Shown piece after piece: positions 34,008 to 46,872 of a DNA stretch of 64,000 nucleotides. The notes under the pieces were generated by a model, which was given only the letters and a program-made list of their open reading frames with translations, had not been told where the DNA came from and ran no database searches. A program made the position numbers and the translations under genes. This stretch comes from Glycine soja (lineage: Eukaryota; Streptophyta; Magnoliopsida; Fabales; Fabaceae): NCBI RefSeq assembly GCF_004193775.1, contig NC_041002.1, positions 38,847,112 through 38,911,111 of the forward strand, given 5' to 3'. Each line of letters begins with the position of its first letter. Position 1 is the stretch's first letter.

Positions 34008-35233
34008 TGATAACTGTTATTTATAGGTATATTTTGGGATTAAATTATATATGAATTGATAATTTTTCTCTCCTATTTATTCCTTTATTGTGCAAATAAT
34101 TATTATTTTAACATCATTTAAGTTTTTGTGCAGAAAATACTAAAAGTTGATGAACTTATGATGCTTAGTAAGTAAAGTAAAGCCCAAAAGTGTAAATTGG
34201 AAATCTAAAGAGGCGTGCTTAGCGCATCCCAGGCACTCAGTGCGAAGCATAAGCTCAGTGAGCATATCATGCTTAGCGCCACGAAGATAATTTAGGAAAG
34301 TGAAGGGTAATTCAGGAAAGAGGCGTGTTTAGCGTGAGGATTACCTACTTTCTAAGCATGGAAAACTAAGATGATTTACACCTATAAAAGAAGGAGAGAG
34401 AAGAAGGAAAGAAACACACAGAAAACTCAAGAGAATATAATTCCTTATAAAAGGCAAAGGCTAGAAGAAAGGAGAAACAAGCATTAGTAGTCATTCTTTT
34501 CCTTTATTCCCTCTCTCAAATTTTCCTTTACTAAATATTTCCCTCTTACAATTGTAAAGTCTCCCATGATGAGGGTAAATCTCCTTTTGTTGGAAACTTG
34601 ACAGCCAACTACTTTTGATATAATTTATCTTCCTATCTATTTAATACTATTACTTTTGAATTATCTTTTCTTGTGCTTAATATTATTACTTGTGGCTTGA
34701 CCACCCTTGCATGGTATGTTTTAGTGGTAGCATTGGAAAACATTATTTTCTAATAAAACTAGGAAAGGGTATCTAAATAAAGTCATCACTAGGGATAGGT
34801 TGATTTTGTTTAGCCTATTATACATCTCTATTCTTAATGCAATTTAACTATTTGCTCTTTGCAAAGGGGTTTGAGAGAAAAGATAGATAAATTATGCTCT
34901 GTAACTCGAGGGATCTTGGTTAGAGTATATTAGTAGATGCAGGTGTAAATTGAAATAATTATAAATAGAGAAAAAATCATTAATATTACTTTAAGAGTAG
35001 CTCTCGTAGGCTAAGTTCTCAACATTCTCATATTCTGAATTTACTTCTACAATAGTATTGGGTTCTCTAATCTTTCTATTTTAATTAATTAATTTACCTT
35101 TATAATTTAATTTCTTCCCTTCTTTATTTTAAATTAATTTTTTGCCAATTTAATTTACTGTTCTTCTACCACCTTGTCCAAATCTTTTTCTTAATTAAAT
35201 ATTCATCTAAGTACAAACAAAGCCTTTATGGAT
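34008..35233 (+). repeat. R1 LTR, 3' end lost, unit C
   Basis: It is colinear with 9447-10672 at about 98% by eye. It starts TGATAACTGTTATTTATAGG and contains GGCGTGCTTAGCGC at about 34212. It ends where the inverted relative begins. Confidence 0.65.
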
Positions 35234-36436
35234 TGTTAACTCATTGGCAAGTGCACCAAATTGTCTCAAAAGTATTCGGAAGTTCGAGTGTCGAATCCAC
35301 AAAAACTTTGTTCGTACTTGAGTTGGCATATATCTCAATCTTTAAGTAAGAAAAGAGTAAAAGAGATAAGAAATTGTAGATGTAAAATTTAAAGAAAGTA
35401 ATAAATAAGAAGGATAAAAGATAAAGAAACTTGTGATGCAATGTTAATGATTTTCTCTATCTAATGTTATTCCACTCACATCTACTATGACACTCTATCT
35501 TTTGTTTCCCGCACGAAGAGCCTAATTTATCTATTCTTCTCTCCAAAATTTCTTTGCACAGATAAAAAATAATAAATTGCATTAAGATTATAGATGCATG
35601 AAATATGTCAATCTATTTCTAGCAATGATTTCATTTAGATGCTCTTTCCCAGTTCTTAGAAAATAACCATTTTTTAATTCATTATCCATCTAAACGCTGT
35701 ATGGATGATTAGACCATACTAAACAAATAGGCACAGAAAAGATCAATAGAAACAGGATTGTATTAAATAGATAATAAGAAAGAGTTACATTACAAGAGTT
35801 TGTCTGCCAAGCTCTAAATACTATGGGTTTAGCCCCTCATTGTCATGAGAGATTTTACACTTTAGGGACTGATGTGGATAGAAGAAGGGAAGGGATGGAT
35901 AATGGACATAGAAAGAGGGTTTCCCCATTTGAGATACCTAGGCTTACAATGCATTCATGAGAGAGCTATGAATCTCGATGTGTCATTTTTCTTTTGCTTC
36001 CTACTCCTTTTATAGGTCTAAGGTAGCTTAAAATTCACACGACCTCGCGCTAAGCGAGCCTTTTGGGCTTAGCGAATATGGCAGTGATCATGCGCTTAGC
36101 ATGGGATCGCGCTAAGTACGCCTTTGGGCTTCTTCGTGGGCCTTCTTTACGCTAAGCGTGAGCTGGCCGCTAAGCGAGGAAGCGCGTTGGGCCTGCCTTG
36201 TGTGCTAAGAAAGCTGTCTCAATCTTCCAATTTTTCTTCAAGGCTTTTTCTTCAAGTTTTTGCATCAATTTTCTTCTAAAGCACTTGAAATTTTCTTCTT
36301 TTGAATCCTACTGGTAAAAAATTGCAATGATATTAAATTCTTCATTATTTCATTAAAAACAACAGTAAAGTAGAGAAATTTCAATCATTCTTAGTCAAAA
36401 TTGACTATCAATTCAACCCAGATTTTGCAGTTGTCA
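35234..36436 (-). repeat. Inverted LTR relative, unit C
   Basis: It matches 10673-11874, with the same edges TGTTAACTCATTGG and GCAGTTGTCA and the CGCTAAGCG cluster at 36040-36180. It faces the R1 LTRs on both sides. Confidence 0.6.
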
Positions 36437-37850
36437 AAATATAATTTCTTATAAAAGGCAAAGGCTAGAAGAAAGGGAAAGCAAGCATTAGGAGTCATTC
36501 CTTTACTTTATTCCCTATCTCAAATTCTCCTTTACTAAATATTTCCCTTTTGCAATTGTAAAGCCTCCAATGACGAGGGTAAACTTCCTTTTGTTGGGAA
36601 CTTGGCAGGCAACTACTTTTTGAAGTAATTTCTCTTTATATCTATTTAATATTATTACTTTTACATTATCCTTTCTTGTACTTAATATTATTGTTTGTGG
36701 CTTAATCACCTATTTGCATGGTAAATTTTAGGGGTAGCATTGAGAAACATTATTTTTTAATAGAACTAGGAAATGGTATCTAAATAAAGTCATCACTACG
36801 GATTGATTGATTTTTTTTAATCTATTCTACATCTTTATTCTTAATGCAATTTAAGTATGTGTTTCTTGCAAAGGGATTTGGGAGAAAAGATAGATTAAAG
36901 GCTCTTTAACTCAAGGGATCTTAGTTAGATTATTCTAGTAGATGCATGTGTAAATTGAATAATTATAAATAGAGAAAAATCATCTCATATTCTGAATTTA
37001 CTTATACAATAATATTGGGTTCTCTGATCTTTCTATTTTTATTAATTAATTTACCTTTATAATTTAATTTCTTTCCTTGTTTATTTTAATTTAATTCTTT
37101 GTCAATTTAATTTACTGTTTTTCTAAAACCTTGTCCAAATCTTTTTCTTAATTAAATATTCATCTACCTACAAAGTCTCTTTGGATTCAACACTTGGACT
37201 TCCATTTTAACTTTATTGTTTGGGACGAATTGGTGTACTTATCAATAGTTTAAGACATGGTCATAAATTTTAGCAACTCTTAAAATATGATTTATTTTCA
37301 TTTATTAATTGTAGTTTGGACCTATTTTAGTCAATACTTGGGATGAACTGGTGCAATTGTAATGGGTTGTCACCACCTTTTATTGTTATTTTAAAGTCTT
37401 TTAATTATTAGATTAATTATTGAGGATTGAACTTAAATTAAAGTTATCAGTAGAGTATAAATAGACTCATCAAACACTTTATTAGCAGATTAATGAAATT
37501 TGAGAGTTTTTCTATTGTGAGAGTTTTTCCTTTGCTCATGGGGTTAAGAAATGATAGTGATAGTGTGCTCTACCAGCAGTCACATTTAGGGTCATACTCT
37601 TTTTTATAACTTTAGCTTTACTACGGTTAGGATCAAATTACTTTTGATAAATTTGGTTCTATCGACATGTCACATTTAAGATCTAAGTTCCTTTATAGTT
37701 ATTTTCAAGATGATCCTAAGTTGGTTAAGGTCTAAGTTCCTTTATAGTTATTTCCAAGATGATCCTAAGTTGTCTTTTCTCATAAATCTCCCTGTATACC
37801 TCTTTTTTTTTTTTTATTCAAACCTCCTTGTAAACCTGCAACCCTGGTTA
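36437..37850 (+). repeat. Partial R1 LTR and TATA-containing LTR-like remnant, unit C
   Basis: It is colinear with 11875-13290. 36437-37250 is the R1 end half. 37261-37850 is the unnamed remnant with TATAAATA near 37457 and the paired GATCCTAAGTTG phrases. No gene. Confidence 0.55.
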
Positions 37851-38366
37851 GTGAGTGACAAATTAATTAAATGCCGGAATATATGAGTCATAAAATTCAT
37901 CATTAAGAAACTACGTAGATGAACAATATAAATGGATTTTTCACGGTTTCAGTTTCACCACTCTTGCCGAAGACCTACGCGACGTACACGTTACAAATAA
38001 AGAGATCAATTTATTATTTTTAAGTTAAAAAAAAAGATATCAGAATTAAGTTGAAGTAATTATTAGAATCCAAAACTATCTATCGGTAAATAAATTATTG
38101 TCAAGTCAAATTTATGTGATTGATATTTTGAAACTGCATAATAATTTTTTTGATAGGAGATTTATCGATCTCTGATACGTAATCCAAATTATTTTAAAGT
38201 TATTATAATCTTTTTTAACTTCAAATTTTAGCGGGAAAATTTTCTTCTCTTTAAAACCCTCACCACTCTTCCCAACTTTTACCGCAAAAAATCTGTTCAA
38301 TCGTCTCACAACTATTTCCTCTTTCGTTTGTGTTTTCAACTCTTAGGCTTTATTCCTTTTACCACC
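37851..38366. promoter_or_regulatory. Upstream region of B3 copy C
   Basis: It is conserved with 13290-13801 (A) and, less completely, with B. Noncoding; the promoter presumably lies here, but no clear TATA box was placed. In the last 230 bp the sites follow A rather than B. Confidence 0.45.
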
Positions 38367-39302
38367 ATGAGGGACTTGAAAACTTTAAAGGAATTGGTGG
38401 CAAGCGTTACAGATTGGAAGTCGCTCGAGAAGATGTCTTGCAAACCCTTTAAGCCTTCCATTTTGCATTTGGCAATATCACAAGATGCGCCCCACTTATA
38501 TAGCGAAGAACAGTTGATTCAATTAAAGAAATTAAGCAAACTACTTTCAAGCGCTGAATCGAAGCCAAATACAAATAAGACTGATAAGAGGGTGACCAAA
38601 AAAAGGTGCGTAACCCTGGCCTAAATTTTTTAGTAGTTTAATTAAATGTTATTTTAGATGTATTAAATATATGACTCTTGTGTATGTACTTTTAGACAAA
38701 TTGAAGAGAGACCTAAAGAAGAAAGAGTCATGCCAGCAACGATTAAAAAACCAAGAAAGATAATCTTGGAACAGAACGGACCATCACCAGATTTGTCAAG
38801 AAGGATAATCTTGGGACATAGCGGACCATCACCAGATTTGCCGCCAAGAAGGATAATCTTGGAACATAGCGGGCCATCACCAGATTTGCCAATGCAATTC
38901 AAGAACCGAGTAGCTGAGTTGAGTGGTCATGATCTTAAATATTTGATGCACAAGAGACTCTTCTGGTCAGACCTGAAGCCGAACAACAATCGTCTCTCCA
39001 TGCCCATAAATGAAATTATGTGTGAATTTCTCACACAAGCTGAGATTGAAAAATTGGATGAAAGAAATGGAAGGAACGGAAAAGGACGGCTCGTTGGTCT
39101 GGAATTGACTGTGTTAGACCCATGTCTGAGAGAATTTACTTTACCATTGAAGAAGTGGAGCATGCAAAGGACTGACACCTATAACCTGGTAACAGATTGG
39201 AATAGTATCGTATCTACTAATGAGTTTGAAGAAGGTCAAGAGCTCCAAATTTGGTCTTTTAGGGTTGATAACAAGTTATATCTTATCCTAAACAAACTGT
39301 GA
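38367..39302 (+). CDS. B3/DUF313-type DNA-binding protein, copy C (two exons)
   Basis: Exon 1 is 38367-38605 and exon 2 is 38696-39302, with GTGCGTAA donor and CTTTTAG acceptor and 281 residues uninterrupted. Exon 1 follows copy A at its diagnostic sites. The linker has three RRIILxxxGPSPDLP-type units, as in B. The start of the B3 half (KNRVAELSGH, RLFWSD) follows A, while later sites (NGKGRLVG) and the 3' flank follow B. The C-terminal half keeps RLSMPINEIMCEF, VLDPCLREFTLPLKKW and LQIWSFRVDNKLY. One private change turns a leucine near the end to isoleucine (LYLILNKL). It is a presumed nuclear DNA-binding protein of unknown target. Confidence 0.82.
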
Positions 39303-39407
39303 ATTTCATTAAAATCGTTTATATTTTTAGTTTTCCTTTACATTGCTTAGGGTTTGCAGGAAGTCTTAGATTCAACCGCAGTTGCTGTTCCTGTAAAATC
39401 ACAAAAA

Positions 39408-39450
<43 letters not shown>

Positions 39451-39785
39451 TTTTCTGGTTGATAAAAGGCATGCTGAATAATATAACCATGTGTTGGTTC
39501 ATACCTTCCCGCCAACCCTTTCTTCAGTAATTGAATTATCATTATCAAGATCGCATTCATTGATCACGTACACCTGCTTCGTTCAAGGCAATGTGAAGCC
39601 TCTGAACATTGTCGTTTCAGTTGACTGAACCATGGTGGAGATTGTTACCGATTATTAGATTAATTTAGATAATATGTTATTAGATTAGCTCAAATAAAAT
39701 ATTATCAAATTTGATTAGATAATTAATTAGTAAAAGAAATATTTGACAGAGGATGATATTGTGGGTGATCGGGTCTGCTTATAAT
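39303..39785. other. Downstream block of B3 copy C, before the copia insertion
   Basis: It is colinear with 21994-22490. It contains a TA/GA microsatellite at 39411-39450 and ends in ATAAT, the target site of the next element. No gene. Confidence 0.6.
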
Positions 39786-40431
39786 TGTTGGAAAATAAAA
39801 CAAAAATGAAGGAAAATAAATACGAAGAAGATGCACAGTCTTGAATTAAATAACAACATAACAGTAGTAAAATAAATTTAATTGACAATACATGAATAAT
39901 GCATTATATCATACAATGAGCACAAAGGAAAAATTAAATCAAGGGAAAAAATTAAATAGCCTGGGTTGAAGCGCGTAAACACTATCCTTAGAGAGAAAAC
40001 GTCCCCACTGCACGGGTTAGAAATTCTGATTGCGCTCATCTCCCAAGATACGACAACCTGTTGGTTCCGATCGTGTGCAGCGAAAGGATCCCCGAATCTT
40101 ATGAACACCAATGCTCTTGCTCTCACAAAAATTAAGTTTTGTATAGGAAAAGAAAGAGATAAATTTTTGGCAGAAAGAAACCAGAGCTCTCAGTATATCA
40201 TTTCTAGAAAAGAGGAAAGAGATATATATAGGCATTTTGCAACAACAAAATATGACCGTTAGAAACATGACCGTTGGAAAACCAACCTACAGTTGTCAAA
40301 ACAAATCTAACAAACTAGTTTGACTCATTAAAACAAAATCTTAAGAAAATCTAAAATTAATATTTTATTTTATAAAATAGAATTAATATATATTTATAAA
40401 TTTTAAATTAAAACACAAATATTTATCAACA
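39786..40431 (-). repeat. 3' LTR of the copia element at 39786-43591
   Basis: 646 bp, TGTTGGAAAAT to TTATCAACA. The interior side is bordered by TTCCCCCACAT, whose complement ATGTGGGGGAA is a good polypurine tract (40432-40440). This confirms the minus orientation. Confidence 0.9.
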
Positions 40432-41058
40432 TTCCCCCACATAATTTAAAATTTTAAAATATATTTTCTGAAAGATAATTTGTATAAACATATAAGAGAA
40501 AGAGCATGTGATATTGTATTTCGGTATAAGGAACCTTCCGGGTTTGAGCCTTATACCTAGTGTTTATGAACTTCCATCCGAGAAAAATGTAGTGACTTGA
40601 TTGTCTTGAACTACATATTCTTTAACCGGACTTTAGTACACAACTCCTACAATATTGGTGTTCAATTAGGTTCTAATCAATGGTAGCGCGTTACACGGCC
40701 TTGCGCTTGTATCTTGTTTCGTGAGTGTCACTTAGAGATTAGCCCATATCTCACAGTGGCGGCCCCACCACCACACTCACTAGGTGAATCCTCAAAGAGT
40801 GAGTTGTGACCCTCACCCCTACAATAATTGTCATCGGATTCATTAAGAGGTATTTTTTTTCCATCAAAAATACACATATATAAATACCCCAACCTTAATA
40901 TTGCCACAATTTATAATACACCTCGTCATAGGAATGAGAAAACAGCTCCGTCAAATTTCATTTTGGTGTACTTTAGTCAACAAACAATTTCGTTGTTACC
41001 CGTTGAACTCCATTCATGGGATCACCAATCACACGGAGACGGGTGTCCATTGTTGTAA

Positions 41059-42330
41059 CTAAATAATGGGCTTTAATCTCATTCCCCTCGACGACTCAAA
41101 TACTTGTTGACATGTCAACCTTTTTGTAAGTGGATCCGCAATATTATTTTCTGACCTAACAAAGTCAAGAGAAATGACACCATGAGAAATCGAATTTCTA
41201 ATAGACTTATGTCTCACTCTTAAGTGTCTTCTTTTTTCATTAAAATTTTTGTTAGTAACTTTAGATATAGCAACTTGACTATCACAATGCATTGGAATTG
41301 GAGGTATACGCTTATTTAACAATGACAAATCACATAATACATTTTTAAGAAATTCAGCCTCACTAGTAGCAGTATTTAAAGCAATAATTTTTGCTTTCAT
41401 ATGAAATAATAATTTGTCTAATAGATTTTCATGATACTGCATAACCAGCTAAAGCAAAAATATAACCACTTGTCAATTTTATTTCATCAAAATCAGAACT
41501 TCAAGTTTGTATCACTAAATCTCTCAATTACTTTCCAATCTACCTACTGCATATGCAATATCAGACAAGCCTAGAGAAGTTTGTCAAATGCAATAAAGAA
41601 CCAATACTTTGATAATATTTATGTGAAGAAATTCCTTTACTCAATTTTTTTTTTAACTTGATGGATGAGTCATAAGGAGTAAAAGCATGTTTCGCATCAA
41701 AATAATTAAACTTTTTCAATAGCTTTTCAACATACTAAGATTGGGTAAAAGTCATGGCATCATTTTTCTTTATAAGCTTAATACCCAAAATCACATCTAC
41801 ACAACCAAGGTCTTTCATATCAAAATTTCTAAACAAGAAAGACTTCACATCATTTATGAAATGCATATTACTACCAAATATCAATATGTTACCGAGATAC
41901 AAACATAAAATGACACATCCATTATCATCAAATTATTACACATACACACATTTATCACTATCATTAATTTGAAAATCATACAAAAGAATAACTTAATCAA
42001 ACTTTTGTGTCAATGCTTTGGAGCTTGTTTCAAACCATACAAAGATTTAACAATTTATTTTTCAAGAAAAAATATTTTCAAAGAAAGTCACATCTCTAGA
42101 CTCCATAATAGTACCATTAGAAATTTCAGATACTTCTGAATTAATAACTAAGAATCTATAAGTAGTATTATGTAAAAAATATTCAACAAAATATAATTAA
42201 TATTTTTTTTTCAATTTTCCTTTTCTTATTAATAGGGATATTAACCTTTACTAGACACCCCCACACTTTAAGATATTTCAAATTTGGTTCTCTTTTTCTC
42301 CATAGCTCATAAAGATTTTTTTTTGTTTAT
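41059..42330 (-). pseudogene. Copia pol remnant: integrase end, RT pieces, RNase H
   Basis: The best frame, 41442-41059, gives copia RNase H: LNTATSEAEFL, MHCDSQVAISKV, RRHLRVRHKSIRN and VRSENNIADPLTKRL. Upstream (41500-42130) stop-ridden translations resemble the late reverse transcriptase, including a DMKDLGC-type stretch. At 42240-42310 the text resembles the integrase C-terminus that precedes RT (LYELWRKREPNLKYLK). Many stops and gaps mean no product. The catalytic YVDD region was not found intact. Confidence 0.75.
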
Positions 42331-42945
42331 AAGGTACTCTTTTAAGAATATGACATGCAAAATATAAAGTTTCACCAAAGTATTTATTTTATTATTTTTG
42401 TGTGTTATATTTTCACAGGCTTATCTTTTATCAATGAGTTATAAATAAAGAGACAATCAGTCAACATGTAACAAAAAAATACTTGCAGTATTAATAATAA
42501 CGTTAAACAATAAAAATTAAAAACCAAACAACAAATGTCCTGATTTTAAAGACTTGTGTTCACAGGATCATTTGACCAAGTAAAAGATAGTTTTCTAATC
42601 ATATAAGAATGAAATTAGAAGTATGATTTTAGTTTTTCACATAAACTAATTCTAAAAGCATTTTCTCTTCAAAACCATCATTAATAAAGAAAATATATTT
42701 TAAATTTCAAATTATAAGAAAATATTTTTCAACAATCTCTCACTAATATAAAATTTAAGGAAATGAAATAATATAATAAAACATTTTTAATAAAGCATAA
42801 TACATTGTGTCTTTATCCATTAATTTTTCAGACTTACTAAAAGGGGAGTCAATCATATTCATGACAGATATTTTAATAAAATATAATGCTACTGCAGAAA
42901 AGACTATGCAAGAAGAAAGTGAAAAATAATTTTTCTCTCTAAGAC

Positions 42946-43591
42946 TGTTGGAAAATAAAACAAAAATGAAGGAAAATAAATACGAAGAAGATGCACAGTC
43001 TTGAATTAAATAACAAAATAACAGTAGTAAAATAAATTTAATTGACAATACATGAATAATGCATTATATCATACAATGAGCACAAAGGAAAAATTAAATC
43101 AAGGGAAAGAATTAAATAGCCTGGGTTGAAGCGCGTAAACGCTATTCTTAGAGAGAAAACGCCCCCACTGCACGGGTAAGAAATTCTGATTGCGCTCCTC
43201 TCCCAAGATACGACAACCCGTTGGTTCCGATCGTGTGCAGCGAAAGGATCCCCGAACCTTATGAACACCAATGCTCTTGCTCTCACAAAAATTAAGTTTT
43301 GTATAGGAAAAGAAAGAGATAAATTTTTGGCAGAAAGAAACCAGAGCTCTCAGTATATCATTTCTAGAAAAGAGGAAAGAGATATATATAGGCATTTTGC
43401 AACAACAAAATATGACCGTTAGAAATATGACCGTTGGAAAACCAACCTACAGTTGTCAAAACAAATCTAACAAACTAGTTTGACTCATTAAAACAAAATC
43501 TTAAGAAAATCTAAAATAAATATTTTATTTTATAAAATAGAATTAATATATATTTATAAATTTTAAATTAAAACACAAATATTTATCAACA
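42946..43591 (-). repeat. 5' LTR of the copia element at 39786-43591
   Basis: 646 bp, same edges as its partner. The flanking interior (CTCTCTAAGAC before the TG) lacks the usual initiator tRNA-Met complement, so a deletion reaches close to the LTR. Confidence 0.88.
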
Positions 43592-43596
43592 ATAAT

Positions 43597-44163
43597 GACC
43601 AATATATGTAAGTGTTAGACATGTTTTGGGGAGCAAACAGAGGGAAGCAACAAGTCTATCAAGTAAATTATAATACGCGTGTGGCAAATTTTTCAGATAT
43701 TATGTGTTACTGTTAGCTTGTCCTTGGATGTATTAGTTTTACTTTTATCAGATGTTCACACATGTGCGCAGAAGGAAGCTGGATAGGAACCAAATTGGAA
43801 TTATATATGTGCAGCTAGCTGTGGTGATGCCAATTTTCAAGTGTACAGGTCTCTAATTTTTGTGTGGGCTTGGTGCTGATAAAAAGTAAAGTTGGAGGGT
43901 GATTATATGAAGGCTTCGTGGTGGGTTACTACTTAGTAGTGCCTCTTATTTCCTTCATAAGGTTTAAGGGGTTCGGCGTATTTTGTTTATATCCTTCGGA
44001 GGGAGCCATGTTTGTTGCTCTCTGCTATATGTGTATTCTTGTTTTACATTTATGAGTTGTGATGCATATACACATTTATGATTATGATGGATTAATTTAC
44101 TTTCTAAAGTGGATTTTGGTGATCACTTATTTAAAAGATCACTTCTATTTATTAGTAAGTCAT
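43597..44163. other. Downstream block of B3 copy C, after the copia insertion (first copy)
   Basis: It continues the 22484-23056 equivalent, with the GTCCTTGGATGTATTAG block at 43719. Noncoding. Confidence 0.6.
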
Positions 44164-45415
44164 TGATAACTATTAATTATAAGTTTATTTTGTGGTTAAA
44201 TTATATAGAAATTCAAAATTCTTCTCTCGTAATTTTTTCTTTTTGAGTAAATAATTGTTAAATTGACATCATTTAAGTTTTTATGTAGATAATACTAAAT
44301 GTGATGAATTTATGATGCTTAGTAAGTAAAATAAATTTCAAGAAAAGAAGAATAATTAAAGAAAAGAAGCTAATTGAGGAAAGCAATGTTAATTAAGGAA
44401 AAAAAATAATTGAGTAGGCTAATTAAGGAAAGAAAAATTATTAAGGAAAGTAAAGTCGGACTTAGTGTAAGAAGGCATAATCTGTCCCTATAAAAGAAAA
44501 AGGGAGAAAAAGGAAAAGACACACAGAAATTCCAACAAAATACAATTTCTTATGGAAAGTAAACGCTAAAAGAAAGAGAAACAAGAATTGAGAGTCATTT
44601 CTTCCCTCCATTTCCTTTCTTATCTTTTTCCTCTTGCAATTATAAAGTCCCCATGACAATGAGAGGCTAAACTCCCTTTATTGGGAACTTGGCCGCCAAC
44701 TATTCTTTATATAATTTTTTTCCTATCTATTTATGAATATTACATTTGAATTATCTTTTCTTATATTTAATATTATTACTTGTGCTTGATCCCTCATTTG
44801 CATGATAAGTTTTAGTCGTAACTTTGAGAAACGTTATTTTCTTAAAAAACTAGATAAGAGTATCTAAATAAAGTCATTACTAGGGATAAGTTTATGTTCG
44901 TTTAACCTGTTATACATCTCTATTCTCACTGTAATTTACTATTTTAATTCTGTAAAGAAATTTGAGAGAAAAAAAAAAGATAAATTAGACTCTTTCATGC
45001 GAGGTACCAAAGTTAGAGTATACTAGAAGATGCAGATGTAAATTGAAATAATTATAAATAAAGAGAATGGATTAGGACGAAAAAATAGATAAATTAAGTT
45101 TTTTCATGCGGGGGACCAAAATAAGAGTATACCAGTAGATGCAAGTATAAATTAGAATTATTATAAATAGAGAAAAATGATTAATATTACATCATAGAGT
45201 AGTTCTGGTAGGCTAAGTTCACAGTATCCTCATCTTCCGACTTTCCTTCTATAACAATATTGGATTTTCTCATTTCTTTTGTCTTAAATTAATTAATTTA
45301 AATTCTTGTTTAATTTCATTTCTTGTTTGATTTAATTTTCTATCAATTTAAATCACTATTTTTTCGAACCTTTTCAAATCTTTTTCTTAATCAAATATTT
45401 ATATACGTAAGTACT
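44164..45415 (+). repeat. R1 LTR, 3'-truncated, unit C
   Basis: It is colinear with 23057-24338, including the identical break at GTACTTCCATGTGAATGG. It has a further small deletion near 44635 relative to unit B. Confidence 0.65.
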
Positions 45416-45532
45416 TCCATGTGAATGGCAGAGATGTTTTTGGGAAGCAGAGGGAAGCAACAAGTTTATCAACTAAATTGTAATACGTGTGTGGCAAATT
45501 TTTTAGATGTTATGTGTTACTGTTAGCTTGTC

Positions 45533-46481
45533 TGATGTAATCCTACCCCCCCAAGGACATTGGATAGAAGACTCCAAGAAGATTGAGTCAAAGATGTAAG
45601 AGAAGGTCCTAAGGTTCTTATGAGCCTTAGGGTAGATTTTGGGCTCATGGGCTAAGTATGAGCCCACTTATCTTTGTACATATTAGATTAAGATTTCATT
45701 ATTTTTGGCTCTTGTATTTAGGACTCCATAATGTAGGTAGGGTACCCTAGAAATGTAAGATTTTTCAGCCCTTGTATTTTAGGGCACCTACACTAGTTTT
45801 TGTATTATGGGTAGTTTTGTAATTTCGCATGCATTAAGTGAATATTTGATGTGTGTGTTGAGAAATAAATTTAATTGAATTGGGAGAAGTCCAATCCAAT
45901 TAAATTTTAGAGGGGGTGGTGAGTATTTGCTTGCTACACCCTATTGCCACATCATATAGTCACACTTTGTGCATGTCTTCTATGCTTTACATGCCTCATG
46001 ACACCTAAGCACACTTAGTGGAGAATCTTGGACTTGATCTTGGACTAGTGGACTGAACCATAGCTAAAATTCACTAATCATAATTAGTGAAATTTTGGCT
46101 CCACAAATTTAATTTCAAATTTAAGTGAAATTTGAATAGAAATTCAAATTTTCCTCCAATTTTTTGTGACACTTAGGCTATAAATAGAGGTCATGTGTGT
46201 GTATTTTTTTGAACTTTGATCATTTGAAAATTAAACTTCAGATTTTAGAGCTCTTTTAGAGAATAAAATTTCGTGCTCTTCTCTTCCTCTCCCTTCATTT
46301 ATCTCCTTCTTCCTCCAAGCTCTTATCCATGGCCTCCTATGGTGGTGAGCTCCTTCTGGACTCATCTTCTCCTTGAAACTCTCTTCCTTCTCCATTCCAC
46401 TGTCATTCATCTTCCAAGAAGTAAAGGAGCCCATTGATGAAGAAGATCCTAGGTCTACAAGCTTCAATGGAGCTTACATCA
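45533..46481 (+). repeat. Solo LTR (949 bp) with target duplication TTGTC, unit C
   Basis: It runs TGATGTAATCC to GCTTACATCA, flanked by TTGTC at 45528-45532 and 46482-46486. The site and edges are the same as 24456-25420, so both descend from one insertion. TATAAATAG lies at about 46179. It has lost about 16 bp near 46378 relative to unit B. Confidence 0.88.
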
Positions 46482-46872
46482 TTGTCCTTGGATGTATTAG
46501 TTTTACTTTTATCAGATGTTCACACATGTGCGCAGAAGGAAGCTGGTTAGGAACCAAATTGGAATTATATATGTGCAGCTGTGGTGATGCCAATTTTCAA
46601 GTGTACAGGTCTCTAATTTTTGTGTGGGCTTGGTGCTGATAAAAAGTAAAGTTGAAGGGTGATTATATGAAGGCTTGGTGGTGGGTTACTACTTACTAGT
46701 GCCTCTTATTTTCTTCATAAGGTTTAAGGGGTTAGGCGTTTTTTGTTTATATCGGCCTATAGAATATATGTATTTTTGTTTTACATTTATGAGTATGATG
46801 GATTAATTTACTTTCTAAAGTGAGTTGGTGATCACTTATTTAGAAGATCACTCTTATTTATTAGTAAGTCAT
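46482..46872. other. Second downstream block continued, unit C
   Basis: It is colinear with 25421-25810. A frame that starts in the solo LTR and continues here (MCAEGSWLGTKLELYMCS part) is not supported as a gene, because the LTR junction is accidental. Confidence 0.55.

Larger units (their letters stand above)
39786..43591 (-). mobile_element. Ty1/copia element, internally deleted, with target duplication ATAAT
   Basis: Two 646-bp LTRs (39786-40431 and 42946-43591) start TGTTGG and end TCAACA. They are flanked by ATAAT at 39781-39785 and 43592-43596. The empty site is visible in unit B (GCTTATAATGACC near 22480). About eleven differences between the LTRs by eye, under 2%, point to a recent insertion. 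The 2.5 kb interior reads on the minus strand as integrase end, reverse transcriptase pieces and RNase H. Gag, protease and integrase core are absent, and no tRNA-Met primer site lies beside the 5' LTR. The element is non-autonomous. Confidence 0.9.

Noticed and set aside
40017..40268. Frames of 80-98 codons on both strands in the copia LTRs
   Set aside because: Both lie entirely inside LTRs, overlap each other on opposite strands and match no copia protein.
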